A stretch of 64,000 nt of DNA from Thinopyrum elongatum (taxonomy: Eukaryota > Streptophyta > Magnoliopsida > Poales > Poaceae): the NCBI GenBank assembly GCA_011799875.1, contig CM022302.1, forward strand, positions 520,795,229 through 520,859,228, read 5' to 3'. This document shows positions 9,326-20,037 of the stretch, in pieces. The notes under the pieces are model-generated. The model ran no database searches. It was given only the letters and a program-made list of their open reading frames with translations, and had not been told where the DNA came from. Position numbers and translations under genes: made by a program. Position 1 is the stretch's first letter; every line of letters begins with the position of its first letter.

Positions 9326-12300
9326 TTGTGTGATGATGTGTGGGAAGTAAGGCTGCACTTTCATGACAGGGACAATTTGGAAAGGAGATGTGTGTTTCAG
9401 ACATTACCTTTCTAAATCTCATAGCTTTAATAGAGACAGCAGGATATGGAGAGGGTGACTATATGTACTATGTTAAGAATGCTGGCTTGGGAGTAGCAGG
9501 TTTGGAAGAGATCTGTGATGATGACAAGATTGATGAGATGTTAGACCACATTGCCAGCAAAGATCAGACCATTGTTAATCTTACTATAGTTAGGGGAACT
9601 GAGCCCAAACCTGGAGATTTAAACATAGGTCATGTGTATGAGCAGCAGGTTCCTATATGCAATGTTGGAGAGAGGAGTGTGTATGAGGTTAGTGATCAAG
9701 GAGTGCTGTATAGGTCACCATCCAAAAAAGCAAGGAGAGTTGCACAAGTTGATGAGCAAGGGGCAGATCCAATTCAGTTTTATTCCACACAACAGAGCAC
9801 ACACTTGTTTATGCAGGAAGCAAGAGATGTACATATGGATGATGGAAATGCAGGAGATGTTGATTTGGAGCAAGAGGAGTTGGAAAGAACTATGGAACTT
9901 AAGAGGAAGAATAAAATTGAGAGGTTTAAGAAGCATAAGAAGAGTGTTGAGAGGGTGGAGGCAATTAAAAGAAAACTTCCTGTTTTACTAACTGAAGATG
10001 ACTCTGACTTGGAGCTAGATGCGGATTGCATGGCTAGGATGGCTGAGATGAGGAGGCAAAGAGAGGACCCACTTTTACACTTTGAAGGTGACACTGATGT
10101 TGAAGAACTTTATGAGGTAGAAGAAGAGGAAGTGCATGAGGAACATGATGTAGACAGTGAGGAGCATGGAGAGAGTGAGGAGCATGAAGAGGAGGTTGTA
10201 CCACAGGGGCAAAAGAGCAAGAAGTTGACAGTAAGAAAGGGGCCAACTAGTAGATCACATGCAAGTTTGGAGCAAGTATTTGAGGATGTTTGGGAACCAT
10301 CATCTGATGAGGATCCAAATCCTGGTGATTTGAAGGAGGAGGAAGATGATGGGGCAGTACCCCTACAGTTTGTGCTTGGCAATAAGAGTAGGGCCAAAAA
10401 ACCCAAACCAAGAATCTTGTATGATGAGGATAGAGATAGCCCAGAGCTGCAGTTTGTCAAGAAGCTTTGTTTTGAAAGTGTTTACCAATTTAGAAGGGCA
10501 CTTCTCACATTTCACATAGCTCAAAACAGAAACTATCAGTTTCATAGGAACTGCAACGACAGAATCATAGCTGTCTGCAGACAAGAACAGTGCCCTTTCT
10601 TCATTGCAGATTCTGTGGTGGCAAAAGAGAGCACATTCTGCATTAGAAAGGCAAATTTTGTGCACACATGTCCAGCTGTAGCGGAGAGCACCAAGGTGAC
10701 TACAAAGTGGGTTACACATGAGGTCTTAGAAGCTATAAGGACAGATTTCAACACATCAATAAGTACTATAATGCAAAATTTGAAGACAAAGTATGGAGTT
10801 GAGATCACCACTCACATGGCCTACAGGGCTAAGAACAAAGCAATTGAGATGGTGCAAGGAGATCAGAGGGGGCAGTATACCAGGATTAGGGATTACTTGC
10901 AGGTAGTCCTGGACACAAATCCAGTTAGTAGGTGCATTATCACTACTAAGTTCTTAAAAGAGCATCCAAGCAAGAATCCAAGGTTCCATGGTTTGTTCAT
11001 CTGTTTGAATGCTTGCAAAGAAGGATTTCTGAATGGATGCAGACCATTCATAGGTGATTACTTAACATTGTTTACTTTGCCATCTGTTCATACATGCCCT
11101 GTTTCTAACTTGTGTTGTGTGCCATTGCAGGTGTGGATGGATGCTTCATCAAGCTATCTACAGGCCAACAAATACTTGCTGCCACAGGAAGGGATGGCAA
11201 TAATAATATATATCCCATTGCTTTTGTAGTTGTTGACAAAGAAGACACAAATAGTTGGACTTGGTTTCTTAATGAACTTAAGATAGCAATTGGTGGAGAA
11301 TCAGGGAGGTTTGGTTATTACACCATAATCTCTGATAGACAGAAGGTAATTACCATGTTATTTCAAATTGATCATATACATTGCTTACAATCAGTTCATA
11401 TTACTTGCATAGCTTAGTTGTGATTATGTTCATTTCTGCAAACAGGGTCTTCTCAATGCTGTAAACAATGTATTCCCCAATTGCCCACATAGATACTGCC
11501 TTAGACACATCTATCAAAACTTTCAGACTTATGGTTTTAGGGGGTCAGAATTAAAGAAATACATGGATAAGGCTAGCTACTCTTATACTCAACATGACCA
11601 TCTTGCTGCAATGGATGCTCTTAAAAAAGAGTGCAAGCCTGCTTGGGCTTGGCTTAACAAGGTTCCTAGAAATGCTTGGGCTAGATTTCAAATGGACTTA
11701 AATTGCAAAACTGATCTAGTTGTCAACAATATTAGTGAGGTCTTTAACAAGATGATATTAGATGTGAGGGGTAAACCAATAAAGACCATGGTTGATGGAA
11801 TCAGAACAAAGTTGATGGTTAGGTTCAATGGAAATTGGACTAAGACAGAGACTGCCAAGTGGGATATATGCCCAACATATGCTGAGTTGCTTGAAGAAGC
11901 AAAGAAACACTCTAGGAACTGTCAAGCATTGATGGCTGGGCCAAGTATTTACCAAGTGACAAGCAATGAGAAAACCTATTCAGTTAACTTGCAGCAAAGG
12001 ACATGTGGCTGCAGAAAGTGGGATATGACTGCAGTGCCATGCAATCATGCTGTATCAGCTATCACCAAAGCCAAACTAAGGACTGAAGATTTTGTACATG
12101 ACTTTTTCAAAAAGCCAATGTATCTTGTAGCATACAGCCCCATCATATATGCTGTACCAGGACAAGATCTTTGGCCCAAGACCAAAACCAGAGACATAGA
12201 ACCTCCTGTGTTCAAAGACAAGCCTGGGAAGAAGCAAACCAAGAGGAGAAGAGGACAGTTTGAGCCACCAAAACCTAAAGATACATCTAGGATGGCTTCA

Positions 12301-12919
12301 ATTACATGCAGCAACAGCCAGCTTGTAGGTCATAGATACACATCATGCCAGAAGACCCTAAAGCCAAGCTTAGCAATGAGAAAGAACAAGCATGAGGTTT
12401 GTACTACCTGGCATTCATTTTATTTTCTTACAGTTGAATGTATTAACTAGCTTCAATTATTAATTGCAGTCTAACATGACAGAGGAGGGTACCACACAAG
12501 GAAGCAGGGCACCAAGGGGAGCAGGAAGTGGAGCAGCAAGGGGAGCAGGAAGTGGAGCACCAAGAGGAGCAGCAAGTGGAGCACCAAGGGGAGCAGCAAC
12601 TGGAGTTGCATCAACTACCACAGCAGCACCCAGGGCAGCTTCTTCCACTGCTCCAGCACAAAGGAGAGCTATCTCTGCAGGTGCAACAAGAGCAAGCACC
12701 AATGCAGCTGCTGCCAGGAGAGCTACAACAGCTGCAGCAATTAGGAGAGCTGCATCAGCAGCAGCCAGCAGGAGGGCTTCAACATCTGCACCTGCCACAG
12801 CAGCTTCATTCTTGCCACCAAGACAGAGAAAGAAACCAAGCAGGCTGAAGGACTATTTCTATGCTTCAGGGAATTACTGTTGGTATCCTAGTGTTGAGGA
12901 TGTGATCTGGCTAAACTAA
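9326..12919 (+). CDS. MULE transposase (MURA-type, DDE + SWIM zinc finger), multi-exon
   Basis: Exons inferred: about 9326-11053, 11131-11345, 11446-12396, 12470-12919, all with GT-AG introns that keep frame. From the ATG at 9388 the product is 1093 residues: an acidic N-terminal region, a MuDR zinc-binding/DNA-binding block with CRQEQCPFFI and a CP...H pair (about 380-435), then the catalytic core with VDGCFIK (D558), ISDRQKG (D624) and NNISEVFN (E725), HRYCLRHI, and a SWIM finger CGC...PCNH (C814, C816, C826, H828). Residues 945-1093 are an Ala/Arg/Ser/Gly repeat tail ending in a conserved-looking SRLKDYFYASG. The enzyme cuts and joins MULE ends. Sequence upstream of 9388 (VWEVRLHFHDRDN) is in another frame, so the N-terminus may be broken. 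Confidence 0.85.
12488..12800 (+). repeat. Ala/Arg/Gly codon repeat in last transposase exon
   Basis: GCAGGAAGTGGAGCA-type and CAGCAAGTGGAGCACC-type units repeat through the exon and encode RGAGSGA, RGAASGA and later AARRA and AASRRA motifs. The stretch is basic and likely disordered. It may add non-specific DNA affinity, but this is inference. Confidence 0.7.
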
Positions 12920-13098
12920 GTATTTGCTATGATCTATTTTGGGAACAACTTATGATGGGTTGATGTTATTAGCAAGAAACCTCTTATTATGATCTTGCTA
13001 TGATGTTATTAGCACTCTTATGATGCACTCTTATGATCCTAGTGTTATGATATCTGTGGTGTGCCATTGTTATGATATATGTGGTGTGTCATTGTTCT
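12920..13098. other. 3' flank of transposase gene
   Basis: An AT-rich 3' UTR-like stretch with loosely repeated TATGATGTTATTAGCA and CTCTTATGAT blocks. No separate gene is seen. Confidence 0.4.
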
Positions 13099-13403
13099 GG
13101 ATATTGACAAAAAGAGGGTGACCCTTAGGCTCAATTCATCGATATATCGACAAAATGGGCCTAAGGGTGACCCTAGCCTCAATTCATCGATATATCGACA
13201 AAATGGGCCTAAGGGTGACCCTATCCTCAATTCATCGATATATCGACAAAATGAGCCTAAGGGTGACCCTAGCCTCAATTCATCGATATATCGACAAAAT
13301 GAGCCTAAGGGTGACCCTAGCCTCAATTTTTTGTCGATATATCGACAAAATGAGCCTAAGGGTGACCCTAGCCTCATTTCATCGATATATCGACAAAAAA
13401 TAG
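13099..13403. repeat. 48-bp palindrome-bearing minisatellite between convergent MULE genes
   Basis: About six units of 48 bp, each with CATCGATATATCGACAAAAT and CCTAAGGGTGACCCTAGCCT. The core TCGATATATCGA is a perfect 12-bp palindrome in each unit. One unit (13329-13350) extends it to a perfect 22-bp palindrome, arms TTTTGTCGATA. Because 48 is a multiple of 3, the array stays open on both strands: IYRQNGPKGDPSLNSS on + and SPLGSFCRYIDELRLG on -. It lies between the 3' ends of the transposase and the GRF gene. Confidence 0.9.
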
Positions 13404-13626
13404 TAAGCACATGCACCACATATCATCAAATTTGACTGACATCAAGTTGCATAACTGGATCCAACAACATAGTTCACAAAATACATACTCAAAGTACTTG
13501 GTTCACAAACTGAAAGTACTGTATAGATGATAATCATCTACATTACAACACTGATGCATCCAACTTGGTTCACAAATTCAAACTAAGGTACTACATAGAA
13601 GTTCAACAGTGCATACTAGATGCACA

Positions 13627-15055
13627 CTACTCATCTAAGATTGCCTTCACCCCCTGCAGCTTCTGCTTTATCTTTTTCTCAGACTTTTGAAGCTCAGAAA
13701 TGTGGAACTGCAACTTGTGCCTCTCTTCTGTCAGCCTTTCCTTCTCCTTCAAATGATTAAATTTCAGATTCCTAATCACATTGCCTTGAGAAGCTGCAAT
13801 ATTCTTCACAGTTTCATATTTTTGCTGTAGCTTACTGTTCTCCTCATCTTTCTTTGACAGCTGTGCTTTCAAGTTTCCAACTTCATTCTCTAGCTCAGAT
13901 ATGTTCACATCTGCATTGTCCTTCTGCTCCTGCTGATAGTTTAACTGCACAGCCCTCTGCTCCTGGGCATCCAAAAGAGCATTCACATCACCAACTAACT
14001 TCTCATAGTTCTCCTGCAGTTTCTTCTTCTCTTCTGTGAGGTTGTGAATTGTGAAAGAACTCTCAAGGTTGTCATTGGTCCTTGCTGTCTTACTCTCCTC
14101 ATACATATCCCATAACTTGGCCAATGCCTTCTTCATTGAATCTGGCCATTCAAAATCAATCCATTGTACTACTCCACAATTGATGCCTTCCTGTACAACA
14201 ATGACAGTAATTGTTAGCAAGTAAACAATGACAGTAGTTACTCAACAATCTGGCCAGTCTTACTCCCAATCAGCTTACTAATTAAGTATGACTAGTCATT
14301 GTTTAATACCTATTCAAAAGACCAGTCTTTGTTTATTAAAAAAGCAAGTCATTGTTTATTAATTAATTACTACCAATCTGCTTATTAATACCTTACTGAA
14401 CCTATCACTGCTTATTAATTAAGTACTACCAATCAGCTTATTCAACAGGCCTGGCATTGTTTATTAAAAAAGCCAGTCATTGAGTAATAAGGTTCAGTAA
14501 GCAATGACCAGTTCAACCAGCTTATTAATTAAGTATGATCAAACTTAGTTTAGTAAACAATTCATTAATCACTCAGCACAGAGAACAATGACTAACATGC
14601 ACTAATGACAACAAAAATATTAAACAAAGACCTATCACTAATGACTACTTAAGCACTGACCAGATCACAATGTGGACCACCATTAAACAAAGCACTGACC
14701 AGATCACAATGTGCATCCCTTCAAATGCAACATACCTTCTGAGAACACCCAAGAAACCTCCTGCCTGTGTGCATTCCTTCAAAAGCAACATAGCGCTCTG
14801 CCGGCTTGCTGTGTTCACACAACACATTGACATCTTCATCAATGCCACTGAAATTCGGGTCCTCCATGATAGCAGGAAGCTGAGGGAGAAAGCAAATAAA
14901 GCCCTAGCTTCAGATCGACCATATTCAATAAATCCCCAATTCACTAACCCTAACCCTAGCTATAGCTCTCTAACAAAACTGACCTTGATGATGCCATCAC
15001 AGGAGGAGGTGATGTTCATAGCTGAATCCTCACTGCTCTCACTCCACGACACCAT
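13627..15055 (-). CDS. MULE-borne GRF-type zinc finger / coiled-coil protein (259 aa, 3 exons)
   Basis: Minus-strand exons 15055-14984 (24 codons, MVSWSESSEDSAMN), 14879-14736 (48 codons) and 14190-13627 (187 codons plus TAG) join in phase 0 with GT-AG introns. Exons 2-3 form a GRF-like zinc finger: CEH, GRRFLGC and NCGVVQWID (residues 45-85). Residues about 120-255 are a long Glu/Lys/Gln-rich coiled coil (LEKK, LENEVGNLKAQL, LKEKERL). GRF fingers bind single-stranded nucleic acid in other proteins; the coiled coil implies dimerisation. The gene starts about 140 bp inside the right terminal repeat and is convergent with the transposase, the position of mudrB in MuDR. It has no similarity to mudrB that I can see. 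Role in transposition is inferred. Confidence 0.75.
14191..14735. other. Intron 2 of the GRF gene, AT-rich repeats
   Basis: A 545-bp intron filled with short dispersed repeats of CTTATTAATTAAGTA and CAGTCATTGTTTATTA (near 14278, 14355, 14410, 14460, 14520). No coding signal is seen. Confidence 0.7.
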
Positions 15056-15193
15056 GGCGCGGCGGAGCAGCAGAACGGCGACCAGCGGCGGCGGCGGCTC
15101 AGGAGAAGAACAGAGAGTGGGAAGAACAGAGAGAGTGAGCCCAGATGCGGTTTCGATGCGGGTTTGACCGCGCCGCCACGTCTGTTGCACTGT

Positions 15194-15406
15194 AGCGCCG
15201 TGAGACGGCGTGAGTTACTGGCCGTTACGCCAGGTCGTCAGAAAACGGGCCCCACCTGTCATAATAGAGGTTAAAAGGGCCGAAGAGGCGATTAGGTGTT
15301 TTTTGCAAATGATTAGGACAAAAATCAGTGCTCTCTGCAAAGATTTCGTAAAAGAGTCTTTTCTGCAAAACGACGCTTCAATGTGGTGGTTTTTCGCAAT
15401 TCACTC
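15194..15406 (-). repeat. MULE right terminal inverted repeat
   Basis: Inverted partner of 8360-8571. The GRF gene start lies about 140 bp inside it. Confidence 0.92.
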
Positions 15407-15415
15407 ATCCGCAAA

Positions 15416-16105
15416 TTGGGCGTTGTAAGCAGATCGAGCGGAGTATTGCCCCGAACTGCATAGAGTCCATCTGATTTCATCTGCCCTCCCCTCCTCCAAA
15501 ACAATTCCGGCGATTCTGATCTCTCTTGCGAGTTGCACGACCAGGTGCTGAATGTTGTAGTATTTGTGGCGAAGATCAAGAATCCGTCGGTTTCCCTGCA
15601 GCGCCTCCCAAACAGATTTGTTCTTTCTAACGAAACAGGCGAAGACCGTCGGGTAGGCTAGACACAGTTGTTGACCTCCTAGCCATGAGCAGAACCAGAA
15701 GGAGGCAGTTGCTCCGTCGCCGATGGTGACCACCGTAGCAGTGGCGAACATGGCCCGGTCGGCGGCGTCATAGGGGGTGCCCGTGCCGACCCACAGGCGG
15801 CTCGGCTGCTTCCAGGATAGCCAGAGCCAGTGTAGCCGGAGCGCACAGGCGAACTTGGATAGGTTGTGGATGCCTAGTCCGCCACAACGCTTCGGCGTGA
15901 TGACCACCTTCCACCCCACCTTGCACTTCCCGCCGTTAACCTCTTTGTCTTGCGCCCACAGGAATCGTCGCCTCGCCTTGTCTACCTCCTTGAAAAACTT
16001 CTTCGGCGCCCGTAGGACGGTCATGGCAAACGTGGGCATTGCAGAGAGTACACATCGCACCAACACCCGCCTTCCCGCCATCGGCATGAATCAATGCTTG
16101 TGATT
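15416..16105 (-). pseudogene. Antisense LINE remnant, end of RT and following region
   Basis: Minus-strand translation from about 16087 gives PMAGRRVLVRCVLSAMP, FFKEVDKARRRFLW, TPKRCGGLGIHNLSKF, DGATASFWFCSWLGG and WTLCSSGQYSARSAYNAQF. These are the post-catalytic blocks of a plant LINE reverse transcriptase. The frame runs straight into the MULE target site and continues at 8350 on the other side. It is 5'-truncated near 16105, without endonuclease or the catalytic centre. No target duplication could be recognised for this LINE. Confidence 0.85.
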
Positions 16106-16440
16106 GAGTCGACCGGGATAGGCATGATTTCCGATCGATTGCATGCGCGAACCTCACGAGATCACGCTACATCAAGATTTGGTCAGGCCAGGCTTAGCCC
16201 AATTTGACACGTGCGGCGCATGCTTTGGACGAGAAAGACTAACAATCCCAAATGTTGATCTTCCTCTTTGGAAACGAATCAACAAGATCGGCATCACCGA
16301 AATGCATTCCACCCATGTTGTTCCGATTGCATTTCATTTCAGGTCGAATCAATCCCAAATTCCCAGACGTTCAGACCCATGCACTAATCTAGCTTGTCTT
16401 TTTTAATTTTTTGTTCCACTATCAGTCAAAGAATATATTT
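16106..16440. other. Unassigned intergenic DNA
   Basis: No gene, repeat or transposon end is recognised here apart from short open frames without domain signals. Confidence 0.4.
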
Positions 16441-16442
16441 GG

Positions 16443-16524
16443 CACATGAATCATGTGCAAAATATATGGTGCGGAGTGGTAGTTCAGTATCATGTGACAT
16501 GATACTGAAGTACCACTCCGCACC
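16443..16524. repeat. Two adjacent foldbacks, the larger a 57-bp near-perfect palindrome
   Basis: 16468-16524 has 28-bp arms starting GGTGCGGAGTGGTA and closing TACCACTCCGCACC, with one mismatched pair and a 1-nt centre. Just before it, GCACATGAATCATGTGC is an 8-bp-arm palindrome. The pair lies exactly at the left boundary of block B. Confidence 0.9.
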
Positions 16525-17668
16525 AATTATTTCTTGTCCAAAATCATCATATATATATGCACGGAATCAACCTATCGAAGAATCTACAATAATAAGCACG
16601 AGCTCTACAATTACATGCTTTCTATTAAAAAAAATGTTACTGCAATTATATACGAGTGTACGAGACAAATTCGGCAATTTGTAGATCCACGTCTGTACGG
16701 GCAGAGCTCAACCACGATGAGCTGTTTCAAATCCAAACGATCGACAAGGTGTTGCCAGAAGCAAAATTACGTACAAAAAGAAAAACAAACCCTTGTATTC
16801 CCCGGTGCGCTGCCAGCTGCCCGGCCGGCCGTCGTCGTCACTCACCCCTGAGCCCTGATCCCTCCCACCATAAGCCCTTGCGCGCGGCGTCGCGTTTGTG
16901 GTGTTCTCGCTCGCTTGGGTCCTGTCCTCGTTACGTTCGCCCGTCCGTGCTGGGCTAGCTGTGTGAAAGCGGAAGAGAGCCGGAGTGGCAGTGAAAGGGA
17001 CGGCCACGTTCCATCGCCGCGTCGAGCAGAATCGACGGAAGCGAGACGCAGAGTAGTACCCGAACCGGCCGGATCACGACGCGCTTGTGCATGCGATCCT
17101 TCCCGTACACATCGCCGGCTCCATGAACCCTTCCTTCGCGCGGAATTCATGAACCAACATGGCCACATGGGCGCGAGTAAACAGGTTCGGCGCCGATGGA
17201 CACTGCCATTACGGCGACTGAGAAGCCACTGTGTGGCACGTTCAGAGGTTGGCCGCGTTTCAAGCGAAGCGGAGGCGATCCCACGGCCGGCTGCTGCCGC
17301 GTCACGTCGATGAGGTCATAGTCGTGCCGACCAGACCTTCACCTGCCTGGGTCTGAACGTTCGGAGATAACTTCTTTTTTCTGACACCGTCGTTTCAGTG
17401 TGCCGGAAACGGTTTACAGACAGCAACATGGTATGGGTCCTTCCACAACCGATGGGCGGCACCTGGGCTACACACAGTTTTAGGAGCCACACTGCCAGAG
17501 TTTCGTCAATGCTTATGCTTCTAAAAGACGTATTTTCTACACAAAAAATTATGAATCAGTGCGTCTCACACGGAAACAACAATATGTTCCAATTCGTTGG
17601 TACAGAAATCGTTCGTATGTCTTTTTCTTGCTGGGAGAAATCGTCACTGAATTAACAGTTGTTTTTTA

Positions 17669-17749
17669 CTCCCTCTGTAAACTAATATAAGAGCGTTTAG
17701 ATAACTAAAGTAGTGATCTAAACGTTCTTATATTAGTTTACGAAGGGAG
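17669..17749. mobile_element. Stowaway MITE (81 bp)
   Basis: Inverted ends CTCCCTCTGTAAACTAATA and TATTAGTTTACGAAGGGAG, flanked by TA on both sides (17667-17668, 17750-17751). The interior is almost entirely inverted repeat. Typical Tc1/mariner-derived MITE of Triticeae. Confidence 0.92.
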
Positions 17750-18077
17750 TATATGACTAGTTAATATTTAAGTTATACTAAACCAAAAACATTTATTTTG
17801 AGACATAAGGATAATATTTTTGCACTACTAGTAGCATAATAGTGAGATGCTAGTCACTATAAATTGACCAGATTTTTGACACAAGCTATTCAAAACAAAA
17901 AAATTGAGTAAAAGATATTCAAAAGAAGTTGGCATGAGTCCTATAATATTGGGGGGTGGACCTACCTGCCTTGAACCCAGGACCAGGTCCGGTGTGCTGC
18001 CGTCTAGGCCCACAGCTCAGACGCCCACTGCTTTGTGCCCGCGAGCCCCAGTTCTTCCCAGAATACCCCTCCAACTC

Positions 18078-18084
18078 TATATAG
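18078..18084 (+). promoter_or_regulatory. TATA box of SRP1
   Basis: TATATAG, 52 bp upstream of the start codon, in the position expected for a plant core promoter with a short 5' leader. The equivalent site in SRP2 is TATAAAT at 26051. Confidence 0.6.
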
Positions 18085-18135
18085 TGCGACGCTTGCACTC
18101 CTCTCCAACGCTTGCACTCCTCGATCTATTCTCTC

Positions 18136-18645
18136 ATGGCGACGGCGACTGCGAGTCGGCCCAGCGGGCCGGTCCTGTCGATTCCCAGCTACCGCTCTGC
18201 CTCGCCCACCCGCGTCAAGCTCCCCGCCGGTGGCGCCACATGCTCGCCGGGCAAGTCCCTCAGCGTCTCGTCGTGCTCCTCTGCCCCTGCCGGCGCCGCG
18301 GCCAGCAAGAGCCGTCGGTCCTCCTGCATGTGCTCCCCGACGAACCACCCGGGCTCTTTCCGGTGCGGCCTCCACAAGGACCGCAAGCAGGCGGCTCCAT
18401 CTTGCAACAGCAAGCCCGGCTCCCCGCATTCCATCGGCAGCGCCGGCTCGAAGCAGATGGGCAGCGCGCTTGTGCGGCTCGTCCCCATGGAGAGCGGGCA
18501 CTGGGCACGCAGGGCGCTCGCGCCGTCCCCTGCGGCGCAGCAGTCGCTGCAGCACCGGAGGCGTTTGGGCAGGTCCCGCTCGCGTCCGAGCCGGCTCTCC
18601 GCCATGTCCATGGACGGCGACCGCGCCGGCGACAACCACCAGTAG
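18136..18645 (+). CDS. SRP1: small serine-rich protein with CxC-H-C-H motif (169 aa)
   Basis: Start chosen at MATATASRPS because SRP2 begins identically and the DNA upstream diverges. The protein is Ser/Arg/Ala-rich with no signal peptide or membrane segment. Residues 15-26 (SIPSYRSASPTR) look like phosphorylatable Ser-Pro sites. Residues 64-80 are CMCSPTNHPGSFRCGLH, the hallmark of the plant 'serine-rich protein-like' family, spacing CxC-x4-H-x5-C-x2-H, which could bind a metal. The C-terminus has RALAPSPAAQQSLQHRRR and RPSRLSAMS, another family block. The gene is single-exon and GC-rich. The biochemical role of the family is, to my knowledge, not established. Intact; the best preserved member of its pair. 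Confidence 0.82.
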   Translation: MATATASRPSGPVLSIPSYRSASPTRVKLPAGGATCSPGKSLSVSSCSSAPAGAAASKSRRSSCMCSPTNHPGSFRCGLHKDRKQAAPSCNSKPGSPHSIGSAGSKQMGSALVRLVPMESGHWARRALAPSPAAQQSLQHRRRLGRSRSRPSRLSAMSMDGDRAGDNHQ

Positions 18646-18770
18646 ACAAACCAACCAACGTCGACATGCCATATAGCAAGATAAAGTAGTTAGGAAAAAA
18701 TTCCAGTAAGAATTGGAGTTTCAGACCAATTCTGGGTTCTCGCATGGCCAATTAGCTAGCTGGTAGATTT

Positions 18771-20029
18771 ACATAGAGACAGAGAGATAGGGTGAGCCTT
18801 TCGTCCACTCTGTTCCGTAGTGTACAACTCCCTCTGGTTTTGGATATGGATGTTCATGAGTGACAAATTGGAGACTGATACATGCATCTCATCTGTCCCG
18901 TGACCGGAGGCTTATCCATCCATGGATCATGGATGATTTGCTGCAACAACTTTCTGTTTCTGTTTCTGGAGCGTGGATGCGTCTCGCCCCTGTTTTGGTT
19001 TTGGATAAGCTCGGCGAGAGGTGAGTGGCGTCTCACCGTCGCTTCCTCCGTCACGCGGCACCCGTGGCCCCAGCCAGGCGTATCAGGCCAGCAACTTGGA
19101 GCACGAGAGCAATCCCCGGTTCCGACAAGGTTTCTGTAGGATTTCATGATCCCAGTGATGAAGGAAGTGAGGCTGAACCAATGTTTTTCTGTGTGTGTAT
19201 TTTACTGTTGCACAACGGACGGCGTAGCAGTTGGAATCCCCGCTCCAACTTCTCAACTTGAGGAAGAAGATGAAGATGTTGGAAGATCGGTGGAATACAT
19301 ATGCGTTGAACAGCCGACAAGCGAACCCCAAGTTGAGTTGCTGACAGTGGAATACATACTATAACGAACTCGTTGAATATCTGACGATCCAGTTGTCACT
19401 CCTACTACCCGCAACAAACTCGTTAAAAATCAGATGGGCATTCGCGGACCAGAAGAAGAACCTCTGGAACGTCAGCGTCGACGACGGCCGAGTAGGTCAA
19501 CAGAACTCAATATCAGTCGCAATAACTCGATCGCGACATGCAGCGTTGGAGGCCGAACTCGGTCGCGCGCGCGGACGCACAAATGGACTTGATCGACGCT
19601 CTCAAAGGATTCGAATGAAGGTCGGTCTCTCTTGCCACTGACACGACATGATTGCCCAAGCGCGAGGGCACGATCGAGTCATTGCACAGTCACTCGGGCT
19701 GGAGTTATTCTGTGATCTGCCCGACAAGGAACCTGGAGAAGTTCAGTGCCGCTTCAACTAGGCAAGCCGCGGTAGAAGTTTCTGCAGATGCTCTGATAAG
19801 ATTTTGCTGTGAGATCGGGGGCTGGGAATTGACATAGCAGTGGTGTGCACTGGCATGTCCCCGTCGTGTTCTTTTTTACCTGCAACGCCGGTTCTTTGCA
19901 CTAGTTCTAAGTTCAGAGTGTGCAACATAAATGCAGTTTCCCTCGGGCGCAGGGTGTTGGACTTGGGGACCGGACAATTTATTTAGCTACAAGAACATGA
20001 CGAGTGATGATCTGGAATGGCTAACCTGT
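18771..20029. other. Intergenic DNA downstream of SRP1
   Basis: Several short open frames occur but none has a recognisable domain or splice pattern. There is a region rich in TCGACG-type CpG near 19480-19640. I see no transposon ends. Confidence 0.4.
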
Positions 20030-20037
20030 AGGCGGGG

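Larger units (their letters stand above)
8360..15406 (+). mobile_element. Complete Mutator-like element (MULE), 7.05 kb, two genes
   Basis: Terminal inverted repeats span 8360-8571 and 15194-15406, about 212 bp and nearly identical, beginning GAGTGAATTRCGAAAAACCA. The 9-bp target duplication is GTCCGCAAA (8351-8359) versus ATCCGCAAA (15407-15415), 8 of 9 matching, as expected for Mutator. It sits inside an antisense LINE whose frame continues on both sides. Cargo is a MURA-type transposase gene on + and a GRF-zinc-finger gene on -, convergent, the same overall plan as maize MuDR. Near-identical repeats, a well-kept target duplication and an intact transposase core suggest fairly recent movement. 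Confidence 0.92.
16525..18770 (+). repeat. Segmental duplication block B (carries SRP1)
   Basis: Homologous to block C (24570-26720) from TTATTTCTTG through the promoter, the SRP coding region and the 3' flank (GAATTGGAGTTT). The middle (17060-17490) also matches block A. Block B has gained a Stowaway element at 17669-17749 and other sequence between 17500 and 17900 that C lacks. Confidence 0.85.

Noticed and set aside
12460..12798. Antisense Ala/Leu-rich frame
   Set aside because: It is the complement of the Ala/Arg repeat exon of the transposase, which has a coherent multi-exon context.
13045..13435. 118-124-residue frames in the 48-bp array; also a CRISPR-like look (repeats of regular spacing)
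   Set aside because: The repeats are contiguous without unique spacers, in a plant transposon; the frames follow from a 48-bp period divisible by three.
18004..18751. Antisense and alternate-frame frames of 148-261 residues over SRP1
   Set aside because: Shadows of a GC-rich gene; only the frame from 18136 carries the conserved Cys/His motif shared by three paralogues.
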